This document shows, piece by piece, positions 57,319 to 64,000 of a stretch of 64,000 bases of DNA. Source of the DNA: Clostridium ljungdahlii (lineage in GTDB: Bacteria; Bacillota; Clostridia; Clostridiales; Clostridiaceae); contig NZ_LITT01000003.1 of the NCBI RefSeq assembly GCF_001636845.1, positions 1 to 64,000 on the forward strand. The letters run 5' to 3'. The position numbers and the translations under genes were made by a program. The notes below the pieces were generated by a model. The model was given only the letters and a program-made list of their open reading frames with translations. It did no database searches and had not been told where the DNA came from. Position 1 is the stretch's first letter. Each line of letters begins with the position of its first letter.

Positions 57319-58471
57319 TTTTGCTGTGAAGTGCAAAGTAATTGTTTATTTCCTCAAATATGGCTTGGACTCCATTACCCCAATTTGAATCTTCTGCATA
57401 TTTTTTACCTATCCACATAAAAGGGTTGTTTTCATTTGGCCTATTTTCCGATAGGTTTATAATGGTTCGTGCAGCTATTCTTGAAGAATCTTTTATATCA
57501 GTATTATATTCCTGCCAACTGTGATATACGTTAAAAGGGTTATTAGCTATTTTAGAGGCACTTGGAGTATTTACAGGTACGAAGTCCTGTTCTTGTCCTG
57601 TTATAGCAAATAATAAAATTGGGTTTAAATTGAATTCTCTTGCAGTACTCATTATAGTAGAGAAATATGGATCTTTGCCTAGGAGTGAATTGCGGCTGCT
57701 TAAGTAGGATTTCAATTTATCTTCATCTATTGTTTGATATTTCAAATATTCAGGAAGATATACATTTGGAAAATTTTTTTTAGCATTTTTTAAAGTTATT
57801 TGGTTAACTAAATCTTTTAAATAGCTATTTTCACTTTCAGAAGTACTGGCTATATAAAAAGGAGTTTTAAATAGGCTTTTTTGAAAAAAAACTTGTCCTA
57901 ATACCTGAGAAATTAAAATAAAAAATATAATTGCAGAAAGTATTAGAAGTTTTTTGTTAAGTTTTAACTTAAAAGGTATAGTGGGAGCGGTTGTAGTTTC
58001 AATAGGTTTATTAGGACTAACAAGCTCAGTTATTTTATTGTTTAGGTTTTCATCTGTAACAGGATTCATTTTTGGATTTGTTATCCCTAAATAGTTGTTT
58101 AAATCTTTTTCTTCAACTGCATTTTCTATGTTTGCATTTATCCAACTGGTAATTTCTTTTATAAAATTTTTCCTTAAAGGTTCGATTTTAATACAGCAGA
58201 GAAATACATCATACATGAAAATTGAGGCTTTATTTTTAGAGAAGGCATTTTTCAAAGTGTTTATTTTTACAGCTTGTCTATAACTTTCTGGAAGTTCCTT
58301 TAGATTTGTATCTAAAATATGGTGTATTGTGTTGGAAAGCATTTTTGCTTTTTCGCTGGATGAAATTTTAAAATATTTTTTATTAATGTATTCTTGCATT
58401 GTTTTTATATCATCAGTGTTAATTATCTTTTTGTTTTTTAGTTCTTCTATAAAGTAATCCATAATTTTCAC
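57314..58471 (-). CDS. Membrane-anchored glucosaminidase-domain protein
   Basis: A 385-residue protein with an unusual plan: a 165-residue helical N-terminal part without a signal peptide, a single membrane helix at about 172-193 (KLLILSAIIFFILISQVLG), and an external C-terminal domain. The last 120 residues resemble the glucosaminidase (lysozyme-like) fold, with TAREFNLNPILLFAITGQE carrying the likely catalytic Glu and then NNPFNVYHSWQEY. It probably cuts peptidoglycan while its N-terminal half stays in the cytoplasm. It is read towards the site-2 protease gene. Confidence 0.7.
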   Translation of the reverse strand: MKIMDYFIEELKNKKIINTDDIKTMQEYINKKYFKISSSEKAKMLSNTIHHILDTNLKELPESYRQAVKINTLKNAFSKNKASIFMYDVFLCCIKIEPLRKNFIKEITSWINANIENAVEEKDLNNYLGITNPKMNPVTDENLNNKITELVSPNKPIETTTAPTIPFKLKLNKKLLILSAIIFFILISQVLGQVFFQKSLFKTPFYIASTSESENSYLKDLVNQITLKNAKKNFPNVYLPEYLKYQTIDEDKLKSYLSSRNSLLGKDPYFSTIMSTAREFNLNPILLFAITGQEQDFVPVNTPSASKIANNPFNVYHSWQEYNTDIKDSSRIAARTIINLSENRPNENNPFMWIGKKYAEDSNWGNGVQAIFEEINNYFALHSKK

Positions 58472-58629
58472 AACCTGAATAGTATAATATTTTACTTATT
58501 ATTATCGTATATTGTAGAAAAAACTTTAATAGTATAGAAAAAACAATATTTATATAATAGCATTGACAGTTTTGTAATTTAAATAGATAATTTATTTTGT
58601 GATTAAAAATTTGGAAAGGAATTTAGAGT

Positions 58630-59265
58630 ATGAGACTTAGAAAAAAATGGTGGGCTAGACCTGAAATGGAAGCTAGTTCTTTAACTATAACAGAACCACA
58701 AAAGTATAAGGGAAAATGGAAAGAAGAGTTTAAAAATCAGAATGATATATATTTGGAGCTAGGCTGCGGAAGGGGAAAATTCTTGTGCACTCAGGCGTTA
58801 AACAATACTAATATAAATTATATAGGCATTGATTTAAAAGATGAAGTTTTAATATATGCACTTAAAAAGCTTCAAGAAGATGAAGTTACAAATGCAAGGA
58901 TAATGCCTATGAACATATCTCAAATTGAGGAAGTTTTCGATAAAGACGAGATAAGCAGGATATACATAAATTTTTGTAATCCTTGGCCTAAGAGAAGACA
59001 AAAGAAAAGAAGACTTACCCATACTGTATTTTTGAATAGGTATAGAAAATTTTTAAAACTGGGTAGTGAAATATGGTTTAAAACGGATGACACAGAGCTT
59101 TTTGAAGAATCCCAGGAATATTTCAAGGAAAATGATTTTGAAGTAAAGTATCTTACTTATGATCTTCACAGCAGTGATTTTACTAAAAATGTAGTTACAG
59201 AATATGAGGAAAAATTCACTTCTCTTGGAATGAAAACTATGTTTTTAATAGCAAAGATGTTGTAA
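58630..59265 (+). CDS. trmB: tRNA (guanine-N7-)-methyltransferase
   Basis: TrmB methylates G46 in the variable loop of tRNA using S-adenosylmethionine. The 211-residue length is normal. It opens with [14 protein letters not shown], has the SAM-binding motif [12 protein letters not shown] near residue 40, and the family signature [17 protein letters not shown] near residue 115. The SGNH hydrolase gene follows after 18 bases. Confidence 0.96.
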   Translation: MRLRKKWWARPEMEASSLTITEPQKYKGKWKEEFKNQNDIYLELGCGRGKFLCTQALNNTNINYIGIDLKDEVLIYALKKLQEDEVTNARIMPMNISQIEEVFDKDEISRIYINFCNPWPKRRQKKRRLTHTVFLNRYRKFLKLGSEIWFKTDDTELFEESQEYFKENDFEVKYLTYDLHSSDFTKNVVTEYEEKFTSLGMKTMFLIAKML

Positions 59266-59283
59266 GAGGAAGGTGAAAATCAA

Positions 59284-59862
59284 ATGAGCATTGTATGTAT
59301 TGGAGACAGCATAACTTTTGGTTTTAGGGTTCGTAAAACGGAGAGCTGGGTTAGTGTGTTATCTGAAAAAATAAGAGAAAAGATTATTAATAAAGGTATA
59401 CCAGGTAATACAACAGGTGAAATGAAAGAAAGATTTGAAAAAGATGTTGTAGAATTTAAACCATCTAAAGTTTTAATTATGGGGGGAACTAATGATGTAT
59501 TTTTAAATACCAGTATGAATGATATTTTAGAAAATATAGATATGATGGTTCAAATGTGTGAAAAAAATAAATTTATTCCTATAGTTTTAACACCTCTGCC
59601 GGTTAAAGATGATATTGTAGAAAAGACATGGTTTAAAGATAGGGATTATAGGGAAGTTGACCAAGGTTTGGACAAATTACGGGAACTGTTAGTTGAATAT
59701 GGCAAAAAGAAAAATATTGCAGTTATAGATGTAGGAACTATTTTAGCTGTAAATGGAAAAATAAAAGAATATTTCTTAGATGATGGGATACATGTGTCAA
59801 AAGAGATCCATAATGAAATAGCTAAAATAATAGTTAATTCGAATGTAGTACAGTATAATTAA
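59284..59862 (+). CDS. SGNH/GDSL-family lipase or esterase
   Basis: A 192-residue cytoplasmic SGNH hydrolase. Block I is CIGDSITFG with the Ser nucleophile at residue 8, the oxyanion Gly/Asn lie in GGTNDVF, and the catalytic Asp/His lie in DDGIHVS. No signal peptide is present. The substrate is unknown; members include acyl-CoA thioesterases and lysophospholipases. Confidence 0.88.
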   Translation: MSIVCIGDSITFGFRVRKTESWVSVLSEKIREKIINKGIPGNTTGEMKERFEKDVVEFKPSKVLIMGGTNDVFLNTSMNDILENIDMMVQMCEKNKFIPIVLTPLPVKDDIVEKTWFKDRDYREVDQGLDKLRELLVEYGKKKNIAVIDVGTILAVNGKIKEYFLDDGIHVSKEIHNEIAKIIVNSNVVQYN

Positions 59863-60097
59863 ATTGTGATTTTATTGTTTTTAGAATAAAATAAATCTAT
59901 AATTATATAGTATATAAGGGTTTCAATTGAAATTTGAACTTATACACAGGCATATTTCTACAATTTTTTACTTAGCCTTGTCAAAATATTTAACGAGCTG
60001 AAGGTTGTAAAAAATATCTGGAGTGCAAGACAACTTTCAAGCTGCAAACCCTATAGGATATATAATTTTAATTAAAATTATAGGGGATGAAATCGAC

Positions 60098-61174
60098 ATG
60101 AAAATAGATAGACTGAGCAAGGTATTAGAAAAAATGAAATCTCAAAATGTACCGCAGCTTATTGTATCAGATCCAGCATCCATATTTTATTTAACTGGAA
60201 AGTGGATACATCCAGGGGAAAGATTACTTGTACTTTATTTAAATATAAATGGGGATAAGAAATTATTTATAAATGAATTATTTCCGCTAGAAAAAGACAT
60301 AGGGGTAGATAAGATTTGGTTTAAAGATACAGATGATGCTGTGGAGATAATCTCAAAATATACAGATAAAAAATTACCTATAGGTATAGACAAGAATTGG
60401 CCTGCAAGGTTTCTTTTGAGATTAATGGAATTGAAAGCTGGCAGCAATTTTGTAAATGGTTCTGAAATAATTGATCGAATAAGAATGTGTAAAGATAATG
60501 ATGAAAGAAATTTAATGAGAGAAGCATCCAGGCTGAATGATGAGGCTATAGACAAGTTAATAAAACTGATTCCTGAAGGTTATACAGAAAAGAAGATGGG
60601 AAAAGCTTTAGAAAATATATATGAAAGTTTAGGAGCAGAAGGTTTTTCTTTTGATCCTATTGTGGCGTATGGAATAAATGCAGCTGATCCTCATCATGAG
60701 ATAGATAATTCCATACTTAAAGAAGGAGAAGCTGTAACTATAGATATTGGATGTGTTAAAGATTCCTATTGTTCTGACATGACGAGAACCGTATTTTATA
60801 AATATGTTCCTGAAAATAGTAAAAAGGTATATAATACAGTTTTAGAGGCCAATAAAAGGGGAATTGAAGCGGTTAAACCTGGGGTAAGATTTTGCGATAT
60901 AGATAAAGCTGCAAGAGATTATATAAATGGAAAAGGTTATGGTAAGTACTTTACACATAGAACTGGGCACTCTATAGGAATAGAATGTCATGATTTAGGT
61001 GATGTTTCTTCTGCAAATAGCGATAAGGTACAACCTGGTATGATATTTTCAATTGAACCAGGTATTTATATACCAGGTGAAGTAGGAGTAAGAATAGAGG
61101 ATTTGGTACTTGTTACGAAAGATGGCTGTGAGGTTTTAAATAAATACAGCAAAGATATTATAGTGGTTGAGTAA
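60098..61174 (+). CDS. M24-family Xaa-Pro aminopeptidase-like metallopeptidase
   Basis: A 358-residue peptidase that removes N-terminal residues before proline. The ATG at 60098 is preceded by GGGGATG and begins KIDRLSKVLEKM; an upstream in-frame start adds 25 non-homologous-looking residues. Residues 1-125 form the creatinase-type N-terminal domain. The pita-bread fold shows all five metal ligands: two Asp in IDIGCVKDSYCSDMTR, His in GHSIGIECHD, Glu in SIEPGIY, and Glu in VRIEDLV. Confidence 0.92.
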   Translation: MKIDRLSKVLEKMKSQNVPQLIVSDPASIFYLTGKWIHPGERLLVLYLNINGDKKLFINELFPLEKDIGVDKIWFKDTDDAVEIISKYTDKKLPIGIDKNWPARFLLRLMELKAGSNFVNGSEIIDRIRMCKDNDERNLMREASRLNDEAIDKLIKLIPEGYTEKKMGKALENIYESLGAEGFSFDPIVAYGINAADPHHEIDNSILKEGEAVTIDIGCVKDSYCSDMTRTVFYKYVPENSKKVYNTVLEANKRGIEAVKPGVRFCDIDKAARDYINGKGYGKYFTHRTGHSIGIECHDLGDVSSANSDKVQPGMIFSIEPGIYIPGEVGVRIEDLVLVTKDGCEVLNKYSKDIIVVE

Positions 61175-61289
61175 TAAAAAAAGGATAAAGAGATTCGTAG
61201 GAAAACACATTCTTACGGATTTTTTTATGAATATTTTATTATGAGGAAGTGAATATATAAATATGAAAATATTTATATAGGAGTGTGTT

Positions 61290-61979
61290 ATGACAGTAAA
61301 AGTTATAGAAATAGTTTTTAGAAGCATTTGTACTTACATTATTTTGTTGGTTCTGGGAAGAATTATTGGAAGAAAAATGATATCTAGAATAACATTTTTT
61401 GATTTTATAGTTGGAATTACACTGGGGTCTATTGCAGTAAGGATAGCATTGGGTTCACAAGAATCGCCAATATTAGCTTCAATTTCAGCAGTTGTTATTA
61501 CTATGATGGTGGTAATTTCAGATTATTTAGATATTAAAAGTATTAAGTTTAGAAAATTAGTAGATGGGGAGCCGATTATACTAATAAATAATGGCAAGCT
61601 ATTAGATTACAATTTAAACAAAGTAAAGATTACCATAGATAAATTAATGATGCAATTAAGAGAAAAAAATATATTTAATATAGATGATGTGGCACTTGCA
61701 GTTATGGAGAGTGATGGAGAATTAACTGTACTCCCTAAAGTAAATAAACAGCCAGTGACAACCGGTGATTTAAATATTTCAACAAACTATACTGGATTAA
61801 TGAGTGATATAATTGTTGATGGTAAGATAATGTACGATAATTTAAAATTGGCTAATCATGATGAAAAATGGGTTAAGAAACAGCTTAAAAGTTATAATAT
61901 TTCTAATGTTGAGAACGTATTTTATGCTGGGTTAAATGCTTCAGAAATTTTATATGTTTCAGTAAAAACAAAGAAATAG
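61290..61979 (+). CDS. DUF421 family membrane protein, YetF-like
   Basis: A 229-residue membrane protein. Three N-terminal helices (about 5-85) include the family phrase FDFIVGITLGSIA, followed by a cytoplasmic DUF421 domain with DGEPIILINNGKLL and KNIFNIDDVALAVMESDGEL. Relatives include B. subtilis YetF and spore proteins such as YrbG and YkjA. The function is unknown. The ATG lies behind AGGAGTG. Confidence 0.9.
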   Translation: MTVKVIEIVFRSICTYIILLVLGRIIGRKMISRITFFDFIVGITLGSIAVRIALGSQESPILASISAVVITMMVVISDYLDIKSIKFRKLVDGEPIILINNGKLLDYNLNKVKITIDKLMMQLREKNIFNIDDVALAVMESDGELTVLPKVNKQPVTTGDLNISTNYTGLMSDIIVDGKIMYDNLKLANHDEKWVKKQLKSYNISNVENVFYAGLNASEILYVSVKTKK

Positions 61980-62002
61980 ATCTGAATTATGCTATGCACA
62001 TA

Positions 62003-62031
62003 TTGACAAAATTTAAATAAAACAATAATAT
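62003..62031 (+). promoter_or_regulatory. Sigma-A promoter, probably original promoter of arsR-like gene
   Basis: TTGACA at 62003-62008 and TAATAT at 62026-62031 with 17-base spacing. The promoter before 62821 has the same -35 and -10 words and the same preceding GCA(C)ATATTGACAAAA context. Confidence 0.6.
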
Positions 62032-62070
62032 AATAAAGTACTTATATAGTTACGTAACTTTCCGCAGTCT

Positions 62071-62095
62071 AAAAAAATTACGACGTAATTTTTTT
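62071..62095. terminator. Perfect A/T-flanked palindrome
   Basis: Twelve bases AAAAAAATTACG are mirrored by CGTAATTTTTTT around a central A, giving a terminator-like hairpin 40 bases after the promoter at 62003. Confidence 0.55.
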
Positions 62096-62433
62096 AAGAG
62101 GACAGTGAAGGATGATTTTTCTCCGCTATGCTACGAAAAATCTTCAATTTAAAAGAAACTTATGTTCTTTTGTTTTTCATAGGTACTCTTTTAGTAAGTA
62201 ATTATTTGAAAATCATAGATTTTAGATATCTACTTAAGCGATGTTTTGCTTTAGCAAAACAAGCTTAAAAATAAATTAGTTTTCTGACATAAGGAAGAAA
62301 ACTTACCTTCACTGTCCTATGTCCTCTGTCAATTGTCCTCTAAAAAGTTGTGTCGCAATATTTTTATATTAAGTTAAAATTTTATATGTTCAAAAGTTGA
62401 AATAGTTATACACAAAAATATGGGAGGATATAA

Positions 62434-62721
62434 ATGCGAGAAATAGAAAAGGCTAAAATAATATCAAAACTACTAAGAGTATTGTCTAATGAAAATAGAT
62501 TGGTGATAGTGTGCTATTTAATAGAAAAACCTATGACAGTAAGTGAACTTCATGAAAAAATGAGTTATTTGACTCAACCAGCTTTGTCCCAACATTTATC
62601 AATACTTAAAGCTAACAGAATATTGGATTCAAATAAAAGTGGATTGACAATAACTTATTTTATTAGAGACGAAAGGATAGTTAATGTAATTCAAGTATTG
62701 AAGGAAAACTATTGTAAATAA
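62434..62721 (+). CDS. ArsR-family winged-helix regulator
   Basis: A 95-residue ArsR/SmtB-type repressor. The fold is complete: LLRVLSNENRLVIVCYLIEKP, then the recognition helix LTQPALSQHLSILKANRIL and a short wing. The usual ELCVCDL metal site is absent. Its only cysteines are in VIVCYL and the C-terminal ENYCK, so it may sense something other than arsenite or use a different site. It heads a small cluster with a C_GCAxxG_C_C protein, a HesB-like selenoprotein and a methyltransferase. Confidence 0.9.
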   Translation: MREIEKAKIISKLLRVLSNENRLVIVCYLIEKPMTVSELHEKMSYLTQPALSQHLSILKANRILDSNKSGLTITYFIRDERIVNVIQVLKENYCK

Positions 62722-62747
62722 AATTTATGCTAAATGTAGTTTGCATA

Positions 62748-62776
62748 TTGACAAAAATAAGATAACATCTTAATAT
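62748..62776 (+). promoter_or_regulatory. Sigma-A promoter of the C_GCAxxG_C_C gene cluster
   Basis: TTGACA at 62748-62753 and TAATAT at 62771-62776 with 17-base spacing. It closely resembles the promoter at 62003-62031, which suggests control by the same ArsR-like protein. Confidence 0.7.
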
Positions 62777-62820
62777 AAGTATATAAGAAAGTCATTATAT
62801 ATTTATTAGGAGGTAACATT

Positions 62821-63183
62821 ATGGCAAAGGCATCAGAATATCATAAGCAAGGATATACTTGTGGAGAAGCTGTGATCAAGGCGTATAATGAAAAAAATGG
62901 TACTAACATTCCAATAAGCCTTGGCAGTGGTATGGGTACAGGATTTACTGTTGGAAGTACATGTGGAGCTGTTGGAGCTGCAGCTGTAATCATTGGGTTT
63001 ATAAAGGGAAGAAAGAATGGTACAGAAAAAAATGAAGCGAGAGTGCTTACAAAAGAATTAATGCAAGATGTAAAACAAAAATATGGTGCAGAAACATGTA
63101 AAAATTTAAAGAGGAATGGTATAGCGTGTGCAGAAATTATAGAACATACTTTTGAAGGCTTAAATCATATTTTAAATAAATAA
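62821..63183 (+). CDS. C_GCAxxG_C_C family (redox/metal) protein
   Basis: A 120-residue protein of PF09719. Conserved cysteines lie in GYTCGEAV, then GSTCGAVGAAA (the GCAxxG-like motif), ETCKNL and GIACAEII. Members are thought to bind a cofactor or metal and often sit with redox or metalloid-handling genes. The ATG lies behind AGGAGG. A short A/T palindrome (AATATAGCAATATA region, about 63205-63230) separates it from the selenoprotein gene. Confidence 0.85.
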   Translation: MAKASEYHKQGYTCGEAVIKAYNEKNGTNIPISLGSGMGTGFTVGSTCGAVGAAAVIIGFIKGRKNGTEKNEARVLTKELMQDVKQKYGAETCKNLKRNGIACAEIIEHTFEGLNHILNK

Positions 63184-63308
63184 TAGTGAAAATTTTTTAA
63201 TTATTATATTGCTATATTTAAATATAGCAATATAAGTTTAACTTAAAAAACAATTTGTTATATGTAAATATAGGTTAAGATAAAAATATTAAAGAAGGTG
63301 AATTTACT

Positions 63309-63608
63309 ATGGTTAAGGTTACTAAGCGGGCAGTTGAAAAGTTTAATAAAATTAAGCAAAAAGATGAGAGTATGGTAAATGCAATGTTAAGGATTAGCTT
63401 TGGAGGTTATGGCTGAGGTGGCCCAAAATTACAATTAGCTCTGGATGAGTTAAAAAATAATGACGATATACTTGTTAAAGTAGAAGGGATGAGTATTGTT
63501 TATAATTTGGATCTTGAAACATATGTAAATGGATCAGTTATTGATTATTCAAATAATTGGTTTAGCCCAGGATTCACTATAAGTAGTCCAAATTCTTCTT
63601 CATGTTAA
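63309..63608 (+). CDS. HesB/IscA-like selenoprotein (Sec at in-frame TGA)
   Basis: The frame starts at ATG 63309 behind GAAGGTG and runs to TAA 63606, interrupted only by TGA at 63414-63416. Read as selenocysteine (residue 36) it gives a 99-residue HesB/IscA-like protein with FGGYG-U-GGPKLQLALDE, the exact context of the known HesB-like selenoprotein family. The C-terminus ends in Cys99. At 63435-63453 a 7-bp stem TTAGCTC/GAGTTAA closes a TGGAT loop, about 20 bases after the TGA, which fits a bacterial SECIS with G in the first loop positions. Ordinary gene callers would miss or split this gene. Confidence 0.85.
63435..63453 (+). promoter_or_regulatory. Candidate bacterial SECIS hairpin
   Basis: TTAGCTC pairs with GAGTTAA (one G-U pair) around the loop TGGAT. 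The stem begins 18 bases after the TGA, and the loop lies 25-30 bases after it with G at position two. Both fall within the known range for bSECIS elements. Confidence 0.7.
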
Positions 63609-63644
63609 AAATATAAACAACTGTTGAATGAAGGGAGTGGTTAA

Positions 63645-64000
63645 ATGCATAAATTTGATATTAAAAAGTTAGAGAAATTGGATAATCCAAAAAGAAGAGA
63701 GAGTATGCCTCCTGAAGAAACTTTAAAAAAGTTCAAGATAGGGGATAAAGGTACATTAATTGATATAGGTTGCGGCATAGGTTATTTTACTATATCAGCA
63801 TCAAAAATTATTACTAATGGAAATGTAATTGGTGTAGATATAATGACAGAAATTCTTGATATTGCGCGAGAAAAAGCAGGAGATATATCTAATATAGAAT
63901 TTAAAAAGAGTGAAGAATATTCTTTCCCGGTAGAAGATAGTTCTATTGATTATGTTTTTGTATGTAATGTTGTTCATGAAATAGAGGATAAGGTAAGATT
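63645..64000 (+). CDS. Class I SAM-dependent methyltransferase (cut by window end)
   Basis: The first 118 codons are present and the gene runs past the window. The SAM-binding motif I is LIDIGCGIGYFT near residue 43, followed by VIGVDIM (motif II Asp) and DYVFVCNVVHEI (motif IV region). The opening MHKFDIKKLEKLDNPKRRE, with an ...R-x-x-x-P-P phrase, resembles UbiE-type methyltransferases found beside selenoprotein and metalloid genes. GGGAG precedes the ATG. The substrate is unknown. Confidence 0.85.
   Translation, partial: MHKFDIKKLEKLDNPKRRESMPPEETLKKFKIGDKGTLIDIGCGIGYFTISASKIITNGNVIGVDIMTEILDIAREKAGDISNIEFKKSEEYSFPVEDSSIDYVFVCNVVHEIEDKVR

Larger units (their letters stand above)
61980..62433. 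repeat. Region with promoter, palindrome and copy B of a dispersed element
   Basis: It contains a promoter-like pair at 62003-62031, a perfect palindrome at 62071-62095, and from 62097 to 62342 an element whose ends are inverted (GAGGACAGTGAAGG at the left and CCTTCACTGTCC with further GTCCTC at the right). Inside are AGTGAAGGATGATTTTT and a GTTTTGCTTTAGCAAAAC hairpin, also seen in the element at 40385-40580. No gene is present. Confidence 0.6.

Overview
The window is AT-rich DNA from a spore-forming Clostridium-type Firmicute (inference). Support comes from strong Shine-Dalgarno sites, frequent TTG/GTG starts, three kinds of small acid-soluble spore protein (SASP), cell-wall-binding-repeat-2 surface proteins, a PIN/PhoH ATPase and a HesB-like selenoprotein. 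No rRNA, tRNA or CRISPR array was seen.

Bases 1-18.9 kb are accessory. A frameshifted IS21-family element (about 385-2944) lies beside a PD-(D/E)XK nuclease gene. Next comes a 1.3 kb stretch holding only a decayed, possibly DUF4297-like fragment. A four-gene operon follows (5242-15273), ending in a 1754-residue DEAH helicase with a DUF1998-like tail. Gene order, lengths and the helicase suggest a Druantia type I-like anti-phage system (B-C-D-E) without a neighbouring DruA. After it come a BceAB-like ABC exporter, a broken Rpn-type nuclease gene, and a two-component pair whose response regulator is frameshifted in an A7 tract.

Bases 21-36 kb are mostly core and metabolic. They hold a D-2-hydroxyacid dehydrogenase, a signalling block (HD-GYP, hybrid kinase with HPt, lone receiver), a GH25 lysozyme, and a purine-salvage locus. 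That locus has a YheO-like regulator divergent from a BMP-type nucleoside ABC importer, a nucleoside deaminase and adenine deaminase.

Bases 36-52.5 kb are cell-surface and spore related. Two CWB2 proteins flank an ECF sigma/anti-sigma pair whose promoter matches that of the next secreted-protein gene. There is a PadR regulator divergent from an old-yellow-enzyme flavoprotein, with a PadR-type operator on its -35 box. Also present are SspH-like, gamma-like and alpha/beta SASPs, a Cu/Zn-SOD-like protein, SGNH and flavin proteins, and a charge-segregated poly-arginine protein. Around the alpha/beta SASP lie two copies of an inverted-repeat element and a heavily structured, apparently non-coding stretch.

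Bases 52.9-64 kb hold PhoH, envelope proteins, a site-2 protease, a membrane-anchored glucosaminidase, TrmB, an SGNH hydrolase, an M24 peptidase and a DUF421 protein. The window ends in an ArsR-led cluster: a C_GCAxxG_C_C protein, a HesB-like selenoprotein (in-frame UGA at 63414 with a good SECIS-like hairpin) and a truncated methyltransferase.
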